Assembly (NCBI RefSeq): GCF_018616375.1
Contig: NZ_JAEQBB010000004.1
Coordinates: forward strand, 62,001 to 126,000
Source: Exiguobacterium sp. J17977
GTDB lineage: Bacteria > Bacillota > Bacilli > Exiguobacteriales > Exiguobacteriaceae
Length of the DNA: 64,000 bases
Reading direction: 5' to 3'
Of the stretch, positions 16,309 to 24,399 are shown one piece after another. The notes beneath the pieces are model-generated. The model was given only the letters and a program-made list of their open reading frames with translations, made no database searches and was not told the DNA's origin. A program made the translations under genes and the position numbers. Positions within the stretch are counted from its first letter, which is position 1. Every line of letters starts with the position of its first letter.

Positions 16309-17331
16309 TCACTTATTAACGGGTAGAAGCTTTACTTGACCAATGCCTTCCACAATCAGCATCAGTTCCGACACGGCATCTCTTGACGTGAATGGCACTT
16401 GGAACACCAGATTTGTTTTTCCCGCACTGACCGTCCGGCTATAGCCGGATTCGATGTTGTACACATTCCCTTTCGCATCACGGAGCTTCACATGGTCGAT
16501 AAAATAGTTCTCATCGTAATCGTCCCCGTTGACGGAAAGCTGGATTCGCATCGATGTCTGGTCGGCGACGGCACTCCCGACGTCAAGCGAAGAGTCGACA
16601 TCGTCCGCTTTATAACGGATGACATCTTGCACCGTCACGTGCGTAATCGGGAGGCGCCAATCACCATCGATTGTCTCGGTCGCCCCGTCACCGAATAGCC
16701 GAACCGTCTCAATCTCGATTGTCGTCCCTTCAAGTGACGGAATGTCTTTGTCGCCCGCCTCGCTCAACACTTCATACACGAGCGATCCGTTCTCATCGAC
16801 CATCACGTTCACTTGATGGCTACGCATTACTCCTTTCCCCTTCAATGGTTTCGTATCCGGTACCATCTCATCGATATACGATCCATCTTCACTTCGAACC
16901 CGATAATCAAGGCTCACGTCAGTGACGTCTTCCCATCTCGTTTTCTCTTTTGTCAGGACGAAACGGAGCGCAAGTTGATGGCGATCGGCGATGACCCGCT
17001 CTAATGTGATGGAAACGTCTTGATTGGTGACGGTCGCGTTCGGTCGCTCTCCTCCGTTCGTCAGCACGACTTGGTCGACGCCACGGTCCCCGAACTTAAA
17101 TAAACGATCGATGGCGGCAAGTGCTGTACCGTCAAACGACAGGATGAACACGAGCATCGCCGCGGCCGCCATCATCACCACCCCACCGATACGGCGCTGT
17201 TTTCTGCGACGCGACCGGTTCGCCTGCTCTCTAATACTGGCATAGCTAGCATCGAACGCCTGGCGGGCCCCGCTCGAGAGTCTTGTATCGTTATGTAATT
17301 GTGTCAATCGTTTGTCGAGTTCTTCATTCAT
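16309..17331 (-). CDS. DUF4179 membrane protein, probable anti-sigma factor
   Basis: 340 residues: a cytosolic N-terminus (about 1-47, ending in the basic RSRRRKQRR), one transmembrane helix (about 49-67, GVVMMAAAAMLVFILSF), then a large extracytoplasmic part with the DUF4179 region first and a beta-rich C-terminal domain. This is the layout of DUF4179 proteins encoded with ECF sigma factors in Bacilli, which hold the sigma factor at the membrane. The ATG overlaps the sigma gene stop by four bases. The inducing signal is unknown. Confidence 0.8.
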   Translation of the reverse strand: MNEELDKRLTQLHNDTRLSSGARQAFDASYASIREQANRSRRRKQRRIGGVVMMAAAAMLVFILSFDGTALAAIDRLFKFGDRGVDQVVLTNGGERPNATVTNQDVSITLERVIADRHQLALRFVLTKEKTRWEDVTDVSLDYRVRSEDGSYIDEMVPDTKPLKGKGVMRSHQVNVMVDENGSLVYEVLSEAGDKDIPSLEGTTIEIETVRLFGDGATETIDGDWRLPITHVTVQDVIRYKADDVDSSLDVGSAVADQTSMRIQLSVNGDDYDENYFIDHVKLRDAKGNVYNIESGYSRTVSAGKTNLVFQVPFTSRDAVSELMLIVEGIGQVKLLPVNK

Positions 17332-17846
17332 ACCGATTCACGCTCCTGTCGATAGTAGGTCTTCTTCAACTGTTGTCTCGCCCGCGACAATCGCGCCTTG
17401 ACTGTGCCTTCCGGTGTGTCGAGTACGTCTGCAATCTCACGGGTCGTCAATTCCATCACATAGCGCAACGTGACGACTTCGCGATACATCGGGGCAAGAG
17501 CATGAATCGCCTCGTCGAGTTCAACGCGATATGCATCGTTTACCGCTGTCTCTATGATGATATCGTTCACGCTTGTCTCTCGCTCTCGCTTGCGGATGAG
17601 GCGATGACATTCATTCAGCATGATTCGGTATAGCCACGTATGTAGAAATTCGGGGTCACGCAACGTATGCAGTTTCGTATAGGCGAGGAGCACCGTCTCT
17701 TGCATCACGTCGGCGACATCCGCTTCATGGCGCAACATGCGTAGTGCACCGCCATAGAGCGTCGACTCATAGTATTGCATCAAGGTGATGAACGCCTCTT
17801 CATCGCCTTTTTGCGCCCGCTTGACGAGGCGTCTTCGTTGTTCCAT
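17328..17846 (-). CDS. ECF-type RNA polymerase sigma factor
   Basis: 172 residues with sigma region 2 (EAFITLMQYYESTLYGGALRM... DVMQETVLLAYTKLHTLRDP... FLHTWLYRIMLNECHRLIRK) and region 4 (MYREVVTLRYVMELTTREIADVLDTPEGTVKARLSRAR). No region 1.1 or 3, hence group IV. ATG 17846 follows AAGGGGG. It is translationally coupled to its DUF4179 partner. A possible ECF-type promoter (GCAAC - 15 bases - CGAC, about 17886-17909, minus strand) would allow autoregulation, but the spacer is short and the call is weak. Confidence 0.92.
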   Translation of the reverse strand: MEQRRRLVKRAQKGDEEAFITLMQYYESTLYGGALRMLRHEADVADVMQETVLLAYTKLHTLRDPEFLHTWLYRIMLNECHRLIRKRERETSVNDIIIETAVNDAYRVELDEAIHALAPMYREVVTLRYVMELTTREIADVLDTPEGTVKARLSRARQQLKKTYYRQERESV

Positions 17847-17907
17847 CCGGTCGACCCCCTTTTTTATCTGTCATACATTAGAGTCGACAGCCTCGCGTTT
17901 CGTTGCA

Positions 17908-17939
17908 TGAAAAAACTGCAGACGATTCGTCTGCAGTTT
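17908..17939 (-). terminator. terminator of tdh-kbl
   Basis: AAACTGCAGACGA and TCGTCTGCAGTTT (17913-17925 and 17927-17939) form a near-perfect hairpin followed on the minus strand by TTTTTT, 6 bases past the kbl stop. Confidence 0.9.
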
Positions 17940-17944
17940 CAACC

Positions 17945-19126
17945 TTACGCGTGAAGCGTGACGTTCAATTCTTCCGCGACCGCCTTGAAGGCGGCGAGCG
18001 CACGTTCGAGGTCGTCACGGGTATGTTCCGCCGTCACGATCGTCCGGATACGGGCCTTGCCTTTCTCGACCGTCGGGAAGGCGATGCTCTGTGCGAACAC
18101 GCCGTGGTCTTTCAGCTTGTCCGAAAACGTGTGCGCGAGCGTCTCTTCGCCGAGCATGACCGGCGTGATCGGTGTCGTCGCATGGCCGATATCGAAGCCG
18201 AGGTCACGCAGGCCTGTCTTGAAGAACTCGGTGTTCGCCCATAACTTGTCGAACAGCTCCTCTTCTTCTTTCATGACACGGATCGCCTCACGGTTCGCCG
18301 CGACGACCGCTGGCGGATGTGACGTCGAGAACAAGAACGGACGTCCCTTTTGAATCAAGAAGTCACGGATGTCGTTCGAGCAGGCGACATAGCCACCGAG
18401 GACACCAATCGCTTTCGACAGCGTCCCGACTTGGAGCGCGACCCGTCCGTCGAGCCCGAAGTGATTGACCGTCCCACGGCCGTTCTTCCCGAGCACGCCC
18501 GAGGCGTGCGCATCGTCGACCATAACCGCCGCGTCATACTTCTCGGCGAGTTCGACGATTTCTGGGAGCGGCGCGATGTTGCCGTCCATCGAGAAGACGC
18601 CATCCGTGACGACGAGGCGCGTCCGGTAGTCTTGCGTTTCTTTCAACGCCGCTTCTAAGTCGGCGAGGTCGGTGTGCTTATAGATGCGGCGGGCCGCTTT
18701 CGTCAACCGGATGCCGTCGATGATCGAGGCGTGGTTGAGCGCGTCACTGATGACGACGTCCTCCGGACCGAGGAGTGCCGACAAGACGCCGAGGTTCGTC
18801 GCGAAGCCTGACTGGAACACGAGCGCCGCTTCCGTATGTTTGAACTCGGCGAGCTCGCGTTCGAACGCCTCGTGCATCTCGAACGTCCCGGCGATCGTTC
18901 GGACCGATCCTGTGCCGGCCCCGAACTGTTCGACCGCTTCAATCGCTGCTTGTTTCAAGCGCGGATGGTTGGCAAGTCCGAGATAGTTGTTCGACGACAG
19001 CTGGACGAGCGACTTGCCGCCAATCGTGACCTCATTCGCTTGCGCCGACTCGAGCGGTACGAGCGAGCGGAACGTGCCCGCTTGTTTCATTTCATTGACT
19101 GCTTCTGTAATATGTTCAAATGCCAT
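17945..19126 (-). CDS. kbl: glycine C-acetyltransferase (2-amino-3-ketobutyrate CoA ligase)
   Basis: 393-residue PLP enzyme of the alpha-oxoamine synthase family; cleaves 2-amino-3-ketobutyrate with CoA into glycine and acetyl-CoA. Landmarks: LSSNNYLGLANHPRL, GTGSVRTIAGTFEMHEAFE, VMVDDAHASGVLGKNGRG and the PLP lysine in GTLSKAIGVLGGY. ATG 19126 has AGGGGGG upstream. It starts 15 bases after tdh, so the two genes carry the two steps of threonine breakdown. Confidence 0.95.
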   Translation of the reverse strand: MAFEHITEAVNEMKQAGTFRSLVPLESAQANEVTIGGKSLVQLSSNNYLGLANHPRLKQAAIEAVEQFGAGTGSVRTIAGTFEMHEAFERELAEFKHTEAALVFQSGFATNLGVLSALLGPEDVVISDALNHASIIDGIRLTKAARRIYKHTDLADLEAALKETQDYRTRLVVTDGVFSMDGNIAPLPEIVELAEKYDAAVMVDDAHASGVLGKNGRGTVNHFGLDGRVALQVGTLSKAIGVLGGYVACSNDIRDFLIQKGRPFLFSTSHPPAVVAANREAIRVMKEEEELFDKLWANTEFFKTGLRDLGFDIGHATTPITPVMLGEETLAHTFSDKLKDHGVFAQSIAFPTVEKGKARIRTIVTAEHTRDDLERALAAFKAVAEELNVTLHA

Positions 19127-19141
19127 ATCGATTCCCCCCTG

Positions 19142-20218
19142 TTATGGTATTAAGACGACCTTTCCACATTTCCCGGCCCGCATGAGCTCGAAACCTTGCT
19201 CGAACTCCTCGAGCTTGAACACGTGCGTGATAATCGGTTCGACGTTCAATTGACCTGTCGCGAGTAGCGTCGACACTTGGCCCCACGTCTCATACATCTT
19301 ACGTCCGGTGATGCCTTGTACACGCACCCCTTTGAAGACGACGTCACGCGTCAAGTCGATCGCGACCGGCTTGGCTGGGAGTGACAACACGTTGACGTCC
19401 CCGCCGGCCGTGACCATCTTGAACGCCTGGTCGATGGCGACCGGATGTCCGCTCATTTCACAGACGACATCGATGCCGTCCCCGTCGGTCTCGTCCATGA
19501 TCAATTCGAGCGGATTTTGCTCGAGGCTGTTGATGACGACGTCTGCACCCATGTCCTCGGCGAGCTTCAACCGGTACGGGTTGACGTCAATCGCATAGAC
19601 GCGGCTCGCACCGGCAGCCTTGGCGACGCCGACGGCCATGAGCCCGATCGGTCCACAACCGACGATGGCGACCGACTTGGCCGACACGTCACTCGCGAGC
19701 ACTGTATGGACGGCGTTGCCGAGCGGTTCTTGAATCGAGGCGAGTTTCGCCGGCATCGACTCTGGGTTGACCCACAAGTTCTCTTCGGGCATGACGACGT
19801 ACTCAGCGAAACAGCCTTGCGTGTCGACACCGATGATTTTCGTGTTCTTACAGATGTGATACTGCCCGCGCAAACACTGTTTACACTGGTGACAGACGAT
19901 ATGCGTCTCGGCCGATACGGTCTGTCCGATTTGGATGCGTTTCGTTCCTTCCCCGAGCGCCACGACTTCCCCCGCGAACTCGTGACCGAACACGTATGGC
20001 GGCTTGACCCGGCTCTTTGCCCAGTCGTCCCACTCATAAATGTGGACATCGGTCCCGCAAATCGATGTCGCTTTCACTTTGATTAACACTTCCCCGGCTC
20101 CTGGTGTCGGGATTGGCACTTCGACCAATTGGGCCCCGAATCCGGCCGTATGTTTTTGAATCGCTTTCATCACAGGTGTCGTTGCTTCCTTCTCTGTCGT
20201 AGACACGAGCTGCTCCAT
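19142..20218 (-). CDS. tdh: L-threonine 3-dehydrogenase
   Basis: 358-residue zinc alcohol-dehydrogenase-type enzyme oxidising L-threonine to 2-amino-3-ketobutyrate with NAD+. It shows ATSICGTDVHIYEWDDWA and GHEFAGEV (catalytic zinc site), the structural-zinc cysteines in CHQCKQCLRGQYHIC and the nucleotide fold GCGPIGLMAVGVAKAAGA. The first ~20 residues (MEQLVSTTEKEATTPV) are an extension relative to B. subtilis Tdh. ATG 20218 follows AGAGGGGG; an upstream in-frame codon (20239) has no such support. First gene of tdh-kbl. Confidence 0.95.
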   Translation of the reverse strand: MEQLVSTTEKEATTPVMKAIQKHTAGFGAQLVEVPIPTPGAGEVLIKVKATSICGTDVHIYEWDDWAKSRVKPPYVFGHEFAGEVVALGEGTKRIQIGQTVSAETHIVCHQCKQCLRGQYHICKNTKIIGVDTQGCFAEYVVMPEENLWVNPESMPAKLASIQEPLGNAVHTVLASDVSAKSVAIVGCGPIGLMAVGVAKAAGASRVYAIDVNPYRLKLAEDMGADVVINSLEQNPLELIMDETDGDGIDVVCEMSGHPVAIDQAFKMVTAGGDVNVLSLPAKPVAIDLTRDVVFKGVRVQGITGRKMYETWGQVSTLLATGQLNVEPIITHVFKLEEFEQGFELMRAGKCGKVVLIP

Positions 20219-20315
20219 TGAAAACGTCCCCCTCTTCATCTCTTAATCGAACTTCACGTTCCCTTTCATCTTGTCATAAAATGACGAACCTGAGAAGATA
20301 GAACGTCGATTTTTC

Positions 20316-20355
20316 AAACAAAAAAGAGAAGCCATCCGCGCCGATGGCTTCTCTT
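20316..20355 (-). terminator. terminator of rny-ymdB-spoVS
   Basis: AAGAGAAGCCATC (minus-strand arm 20343-20355) pairs with 20324-20336, followed by TTTTTTG, 33 bases past spoVS. Confidence 0.9.
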
Positions 20356-20387
20356 ACAAGAATAGGACCTATGTCCCGACCGCAAGC

Positions 20388-20648
20388 TCATCGTGGTTCG
20401 ATGATGAGCTTGATTGCCGTTCGTTCTTCTCCGTCAATCATGATATCGGTGAACGCCGGGATGCAAATCAAATCCAGCCCGCTCGGCGCGACGAAACCAC
20501 GCGCGATCGCGACCGCTTTGATGGATTGATTGAGCGCCCCGGCGCCGATTGCTTGAATCTCACACGTTCCTTTTTCACGAAGTACGCCAGCGAGTGCACC
20601 CGCCACGGAGTTAGGATTCGATTTTGCCGAAACTTTGAGTACGTCCAT
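20388..20648 (-). CDS. spoVS: SpoVS (stage V sporulation protein S family)
   Basis: 86 residues, the exact usual length of SpoVS, with MDVLKVSAKSNPNSVAGALAG at the start and GAGALNQSIKAVAIARGFVAPS in the middle. SpoVS is an Alba-like small protein needed for late sporulation in B. subtilis, but it is also found in non-sporulating bacteria. ATG 20648 with GAGGGGG is used; the longer form (20678) would overlap ymdB. Order rny-ymdB-spoVS is as in B. subtilis. Confidence 0.96.
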   Translation of the reverse strand: MDVLKVSAKSNPNSVAGALAGVLREKGTCEIQAIGAGALNQSIKAVAIARGFVAPSGLDLICIPAFTDIMIDGEERTAIKLIIEPR

Positions 20649-20674
20649 TCTTGTTTCCCCCTCGGGTAGGTTGT

Positions 20675-21469
20675 TCAATCAAACCATACGGTCTGATCAT
20701 CTAGGTGTATGCGTTCGATTTTCGTGGCTCGTTTCGATTGGTCATCGATTGTGATTAAAACTCCATTTAATTGTTCCCGTCCCTCGGCAACTTCAAACCG
20801 GGCCGGGAGCTGGGTGATGAATTTTCTTAAGACAATCTCGGCATCCATGCCGAGCACCCCGTCGAGCGGTCCCGTCATCCCGACGTCCGTGATATACGCC
20901 GTGCCGTTTTGTAGGATGCGGTTGTCAGCCGTCTGGACGTGCGTATGGGTACCGACGACGGCTTGGACGCGCCCGTCAAGGTGATACCCCATCGCAATCT
21001 TCTCACTCGTCGCCTCGGCGTGCATGTCGACGAAAATCGCATCGACCTCGCCCCGAATCTCTTCGACGAGCGCGTCGACGGTGCGGAACGGACAGTCGAG
21101 CGACGGTAAGAACACCGTCCCCATCGCGTTGATGACGGCGAGCTTCTTCCCGCCTTGTTTCAACACCATCATCCCGACACCCGGCGTGCCGTCCGGATAG
21201 TTGGCCGGACGGACGATGCGGTCGGCATCATCAATCCAGTCAAAGATGTCACGGTTGTCCCAAGTATGATTCCCCATCGTCACGCCATGGAACCCAAGCT
21301 CAAGAAATTGTTGGTATATTTTTTTTGTGATACCGCGCCCGTTGGCTGCGTTTTCACCGTTGACGAGCATGAACGTCGGGCTATACTTGCTCTTTAAGCG
21401 TCCGATTTGGGCGCTCAAGATGTCACGACCCGGTTTTCCGACCACGTCGCCGATAAATAAGATTTTCAT
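20675..21469 (-). CDS. ymdB: YmdB, calcineurin-like cyclic-nucleotide phosphodiesterase
   Basis: 264-residue binuclear metal phosphodiesterase. Metal-binding motifs are all present: GDVVGKPGRD, NGENAANGRGIT, GNHTWDNRDIF and GTHTHVQTADNRIL. In B. subtilis YmdB hydrolyses 2',3'- and 3',5'-cyclic nucleotides and affects motility/biofilm choice. ATG 21469 follows GGAGGAGG and gives the B. subtilis length. It lies about 50 bases after rny and 26 before spoVS. Confidence 0.95.
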   Translation of the reverse strand: MKILFIGDVVGKPGRDILSAQIGRLKSKYSPTFMLVNGENAANGRGITKKIYQQFLELGFHGVTMGNHTWDNRDIFDWIDDADRIVRPANYPDGTPGVGMMVLKQGGKKLAVINAMGTVFLPSLDCPFRTVDALVEEIRGEVDAIFVDMHAEATSEKIAMGYHLDGRVQAVVGTHTHVQTADNRILQNGTAYITDVGMTGPLDGVLGMDAEIVLRKFITQLPARFEVAEGREQLNGVLITIDDQSKRATKIERIHLDDQTVWFD

Positions 21470-21517
21470 AGTCTTGTCCTCCTCCAATAGAAAAAGCGGA
21501 GAATGTCTCCGCTCTTG

Positions 21518-23080
21518 TTACTTCGCATAATCGACGGCACGCGTTTCGCGAATGACCGTCACTTTGATTTGACCTGGATAGTCAAGCTCATCTTCGATCC
21601 GTTTACAGATGTCGCGGGCCATCTTGTTCGCCACGACGTCGTCGACGACGTCTGGGCGGACGATGATCCGGACTTCACGTCCCGCTTGGATGGCATATGA
21701 CTTCTCGACTCCTTCGAACGACTCACAAATCGCTTCAAGGCGCTCAAGGCGTCGGATATAGCTTTCGAGCGTCTCTTGACGGGCTCCTGGCCGCGCCGCT
21801 GACAAGGCGTCAGCCGCTGCGACGAGAACCGCGATCGTCGACGTCGCTTCGACGTCCCCATGGTGCGAGGCAATCGAGTTGATGACGACCGGATGCTCTT
21901 TGTACTTCGTGGCGAGCTCGACACCGATCTCGACGTGGCTTCCTTCGACCTCATGGTCGATGGCTTTCCCGATATCGTGGAGGAGACCCGCTCGCTTGGC
22001 GAGGGTAACGTCTTCCCCGAGCTCGGCGGCCATCATGCCGGCGAGGTGGGCCACCTCGACCGAGTGGGCGAGCACGTTTTGACCGTAACTCGTCCGGTAA
22101 CGCATACGTCCGAGCGTCTTGACGAGGTCCGGATGGACGCCGTGGATGCCGGCTGAGAATGTCGCTTCTTCCCCGTATTCACGGATGCGTTCATCGACTT
22201 CACGACGTGATTTCTCGACCATCTCTTCAATGCGGGCCGGATGGATCCGACCGTCTTGAACGAGTTTTTCGAGCGTCATCTTGGCGATTTCACGACGGAC
22301 CGGGTCAAATCCAGACAGGATGACCGCTTCCGGCGTGTCATCGATGATGAGATCGATGCCGGTGAGTGTCTCGAGCGTGCGGATGTTACGTCCTTCACGT
22401 CCGATAATCCGCCCTTTCATCTCATCACTCGGCAAGTTGACGACAGATACCGTCGTCTCGGCGACGTGTTCGGCCGCATAACGTTGCATCGTGAGAGACA
22501 AGAGGTGTTTCGCTTTTTTATCAGCTTCTAATTTTGCTTTTTGCTCGATTTCTTTTTGAAGGAGAGCAGCATCGTGAAGCGCTTCCTGCTTCGCTTCGTC
22601 CATGATGATGGTCCGTGCTTCTTCTTTCGACAAGGCTGCCACGCGTACGAGTTCTTGGCGCGCCTCCTCATATAATTCCTCCACTTTGCTCTCGAGCGTT
22701 TCCGCTTCACGCTTCCGTTTCGCGAGGGCAGCCTCACGTTCATCCAACGCGTCTTCTTTCCGTTCGAGCATGTCTGCTTTCCGGTCGAGAAGCTCTTCTT
22801 TTTGGACGAAACGATTTTCTTTCACTTTCTGCTCTTCACGTCGTTCGCGCAATTCTTGTTCGGTTTCATTGCGAAGTTGAATCATCTCTTCTTTTACTTC
22901 AAGCCGTGCTTCTTTTTGCATCGCTTCCGATTGTTGTCGCGCTTGCTCTACAATCTTGGTCGCTTCCGTCTCGGCACCTTGAATCTTCGCTTCGGCGATC
23001 GATTTACGCACAAAAAAACCTGCAACAAAAGCTATCGGCAAAAGGAGGATCAGAATAAGCTCTAATAGCCATTCCATCAT
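21518..23080 (-). CDS. rny: ribonuclease Y
   Basis: 520-residue membrane-anchored endoribonuclease that starts mRNA decay. In order: transmembrane helix (about 4-24), long charged coiled coil (about 30-190), KH domain ([20 protein letters not shown]), HD domain with [17 protein letters not shown], and a C-terminal domain. It starts at ATG 23080 or 23077; both are served by GGGAGGTG. A promoter and a GC-rich leader hairpin lie upstream. First gene of rny-ymdB-spoVS. Confidence 0.97.
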   Translation of the reverse strand: MMEWLLELILILLLPIAFVAGFFVRKSIAEAKIQGAETEATKIVEQARQQSEAMQKEARLEVKEEMIQLRNETEQELRERREEQKVKENRFVQKEELLDRKADMLERKEDALDEREAALAKRKREAETLESKVEELYEEARQELVRVAALSKEEARTIIMDEAKQEALHDAALLQKEIEQKAKLEADKKAKHLLSLTMQRYAAEHVAETTVSVVNLPSDEMKGRIIGREGRNIRTLETLTGIDLIIDDTPEAVILSGFDPVRREIAKMTLEKLVQDGRIHPARIEEMVEKSRREVDERIREYGEEATFSAGIHGVHPDLVKTLGRMRYRTSYGQNVLAHSVEVAHLAGMMAAELGEDVTLAKRAGLLHDIGKAIDHEVEGSHVEIGVELATKYKEHPVVINSIASHHGDVEATSTIAVLVAAADALSAARPGARQETLESYIRRLERLEAICESFEGVEKSYAIQAGREVRIIVRPDVVDDVVANKMARDICKRIEDELDYPGQIKVTVIRETRAVDYAK

Positions 23081-23126
23081 GTTCACCTCCCTTTCGCAAG
23101 GTTATTTTATTTTTTCATGAATGAAA

Positions 23127-23144
23127 ACGCGAGCGAGCCCGCGT
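23127..23144 (-). other. GC-rich hairpin in rny leader
   Basis: On the minus strand ACGCGGGCTCGCTCGCGT can fold with ACGCG pairing CGCGT, followed by TTTTC. It would be the first element of the rny transcript, starting about 2 bases after the predicted start point. It may be a stabilising 5' hairpin or a weak attenuator. Confidence 0.4.
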
Positions 23145-23152
23145 ATAGCTTT

Positions 23153-23181
23153 ATTGTACTTATTTACCTGTTAGAATGCAA
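23153..23181 (-). promoter_or_regulatory. rny promoter
   Basis: Minus-strand -35 TTGCAT (23176-23181), 17-base spacer, -10 TACAAT (23153-23158), leaving a leader of about 66 bases before rny. Confidence 0.7.
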
Positions 23182-23225
23182 TGCACGGACAGGATAGAAC
23201 TACCAATTCGTCAGAAAATTATACT

Positions 23226-23258
23226 GAAAAAATCTCGCCTGAACCGTGTCAGGCGAGA
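23226..23258 (-). terminator. recA terminator
   Basis: TCTCGCCTGA and TCAGGCGAGA (23233-23242, 23249-23258) form a 10-base perfect stem, followed by TTTTTTC on the minus strand, 8 bases past recA. Confidence 0.92.
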
Positions 23259-23266
23259 AATGTTAC

Positions 23267-24316
23267 TTAATCTTCGTCTAAGAGTGAGAGGACGTCATCG
23301 TTGTCAGCTTCGACCGTGACCGTCTTTTCACCGTTGAGACCGTAATGGTCGCGGATGCGTTCTTCGACCGATGCGGCCACCGACGGGTTCTCTTTCATAT
23401 ACTGCTTCGCGTTCTCACGGCCTTGACCGAGACGCTCCTCGTTGTACGAGTACCACGCGCCGCTCTTTTGAACGATATCGAGGTCGGCCCCGATGTCGAT
23501 GAGCTCGCCTTCACGCGAGATTCCTTCGCCGTACATGATATCGACTTCTGCCGTCTTGAACGGTGGCGCGATCTTGTTTTTGACGACTTTGATTTTCGTC
23601 CGGTTCCCGACCATGTCTTGGCCTTGTTTGAGCGTTTCAGCACGACGGACTTCGAGACGGACCGACGAATAGAACTTGAGGGCACGACCACCAGGTGTCG
23701 TTTCCGGGTTACCGAACATGATTCCGATTTTCTCACGGATTTGGTTGATGAAGATGACGATTGTCTTCGACTTGTTCGTCGCACCAGACAATTTACGGAG
23801 CGCTTGGCTCATGAGGCGGGCTTGAAGACCGACGTGTGAGTCTCCCATCTCCCCTTCAATCTCGGCTTTCGGAACGAGTGCCGCAACCGAGTCGACGACG
23901 AGGATATCGACCGCACCAGAGCGGACGAGGGCTTCCGCGATTTCAAGGGCTTGTTCCCCTGTATCCGGTTGTGATAAGAGCAACTCATCGATGTTGACGC
24001 CCAAGTTTTGTGCGTATTTCGGGTCGAGCGCGTGCTCGGCGTCGACGAAGGCAGCTTGTCCGCCGCGTTTTTGAACTTCAGCGATGGCGTGAAGCGCCAC
24101 CGTCGTCTTACCTGACGATTCAGGTCCGTACACTTCGATGACACGACCACGTGGATAACCACCTGCACCGAGGGCGATGTCGAGGGCGATTGAGCCTGAC
24201 GGGGTCACCGAAACTTGCTGATCTGTATTTTCACCGAGGCGCATGATTGAGCCTTTACCGAATTGTTTCTCAATTTGGCGTAATGCCATTTCTAACGCTT
24301 GTTTACGATCACTCAT
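23267..24316 (-). CDS. recA: RecA recombinase
   Basis: 349-residue recombinase that pairs homologous DNA and triggers LexA self-cleavage. It starts [23 protein letters not shown]; Walker A is [26 protein letters not shown] and the L2-loop region [22 protein letters not shown] are intact; the C-terminal tail is acidic. ATG 24316 is preceded by AAAGGAGG. A consensus promoter and an SOS box lie directly upstream, within 80 bases of the cinA stop. A terminator separates it from rny. Confidence 0.99.
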   Translation of the reverse strand: MSDRKQALEMALRQIEKQFGKGSIMRLGENTDQQVSVTPSGSIALDIALGAGGYPRGRVIEVYGPESSGKTTVALHAIAEVQKRGGQAAFVDAEHALDPKYAQNLGVNIDELLLSQPDTGEQALEIAEALVRSGAVDILVVDSVAALVPKAEIEGEMGDSHVGLQARLMSQALRKLSGATNKSKTIVIFINQIREKIGIMFGNPETTPGGRALKFYSSVRLEVRRAETLKQGQDMVGNRTKIKVVKNKIAPPFKTAEVDIMYGEGISREGELIDIGADLDIVQKSGAWYSYNEERLGQGRENAKQYMKENPSVAASVEERIRDHYGLNGEKTVTVEADNDDVLSLLDED

Positions 24317-24348
24317 AGATTAATGAGCCTCCTTTGATTGATACTTTC

Positions 24349-24377
24349 ATTATAAGCGAAGCGAAGACGATACACAA
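24349..24377 (-). promoter_or_regulatory. recA promoter
   Basis: Minus-strand -35 TTGTGT (24372-24377), 17-base spacer and perfect -10 TATAAT (24349-24354). Confidence 0.8.
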
Positions 24378-24385
24378 GTTTTTTA

Positions 24386-24399
24386 CGAACGTTTATTCG
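24386..24399. promoter_or_regulatory. SOS (LexA) box of recA
   Basis: Minus strand CGAATAAACGTTCG, one mismatch from CGAAC-N4-GTTCG. It lies 8 bases upstream of the recA -35 and overlaps the cinA stop codon. Confidence 0.75.

Noticed and set aside
20219-20315. Riboswitch or T-box upstream of tdh
   Set aside because: No T-box sequence, anti-terminator pair or known aptamer pattern could be recognised; only the preceding operon's terminator is clear.
21860-22156. Long plus-strand frames antisense to rny
   Set aside because: Shadow frames caused by biased codon use; no ribosome site and no family resemblance. The same applies to many antisense frames over resE, deoB, ymfH and pdp.
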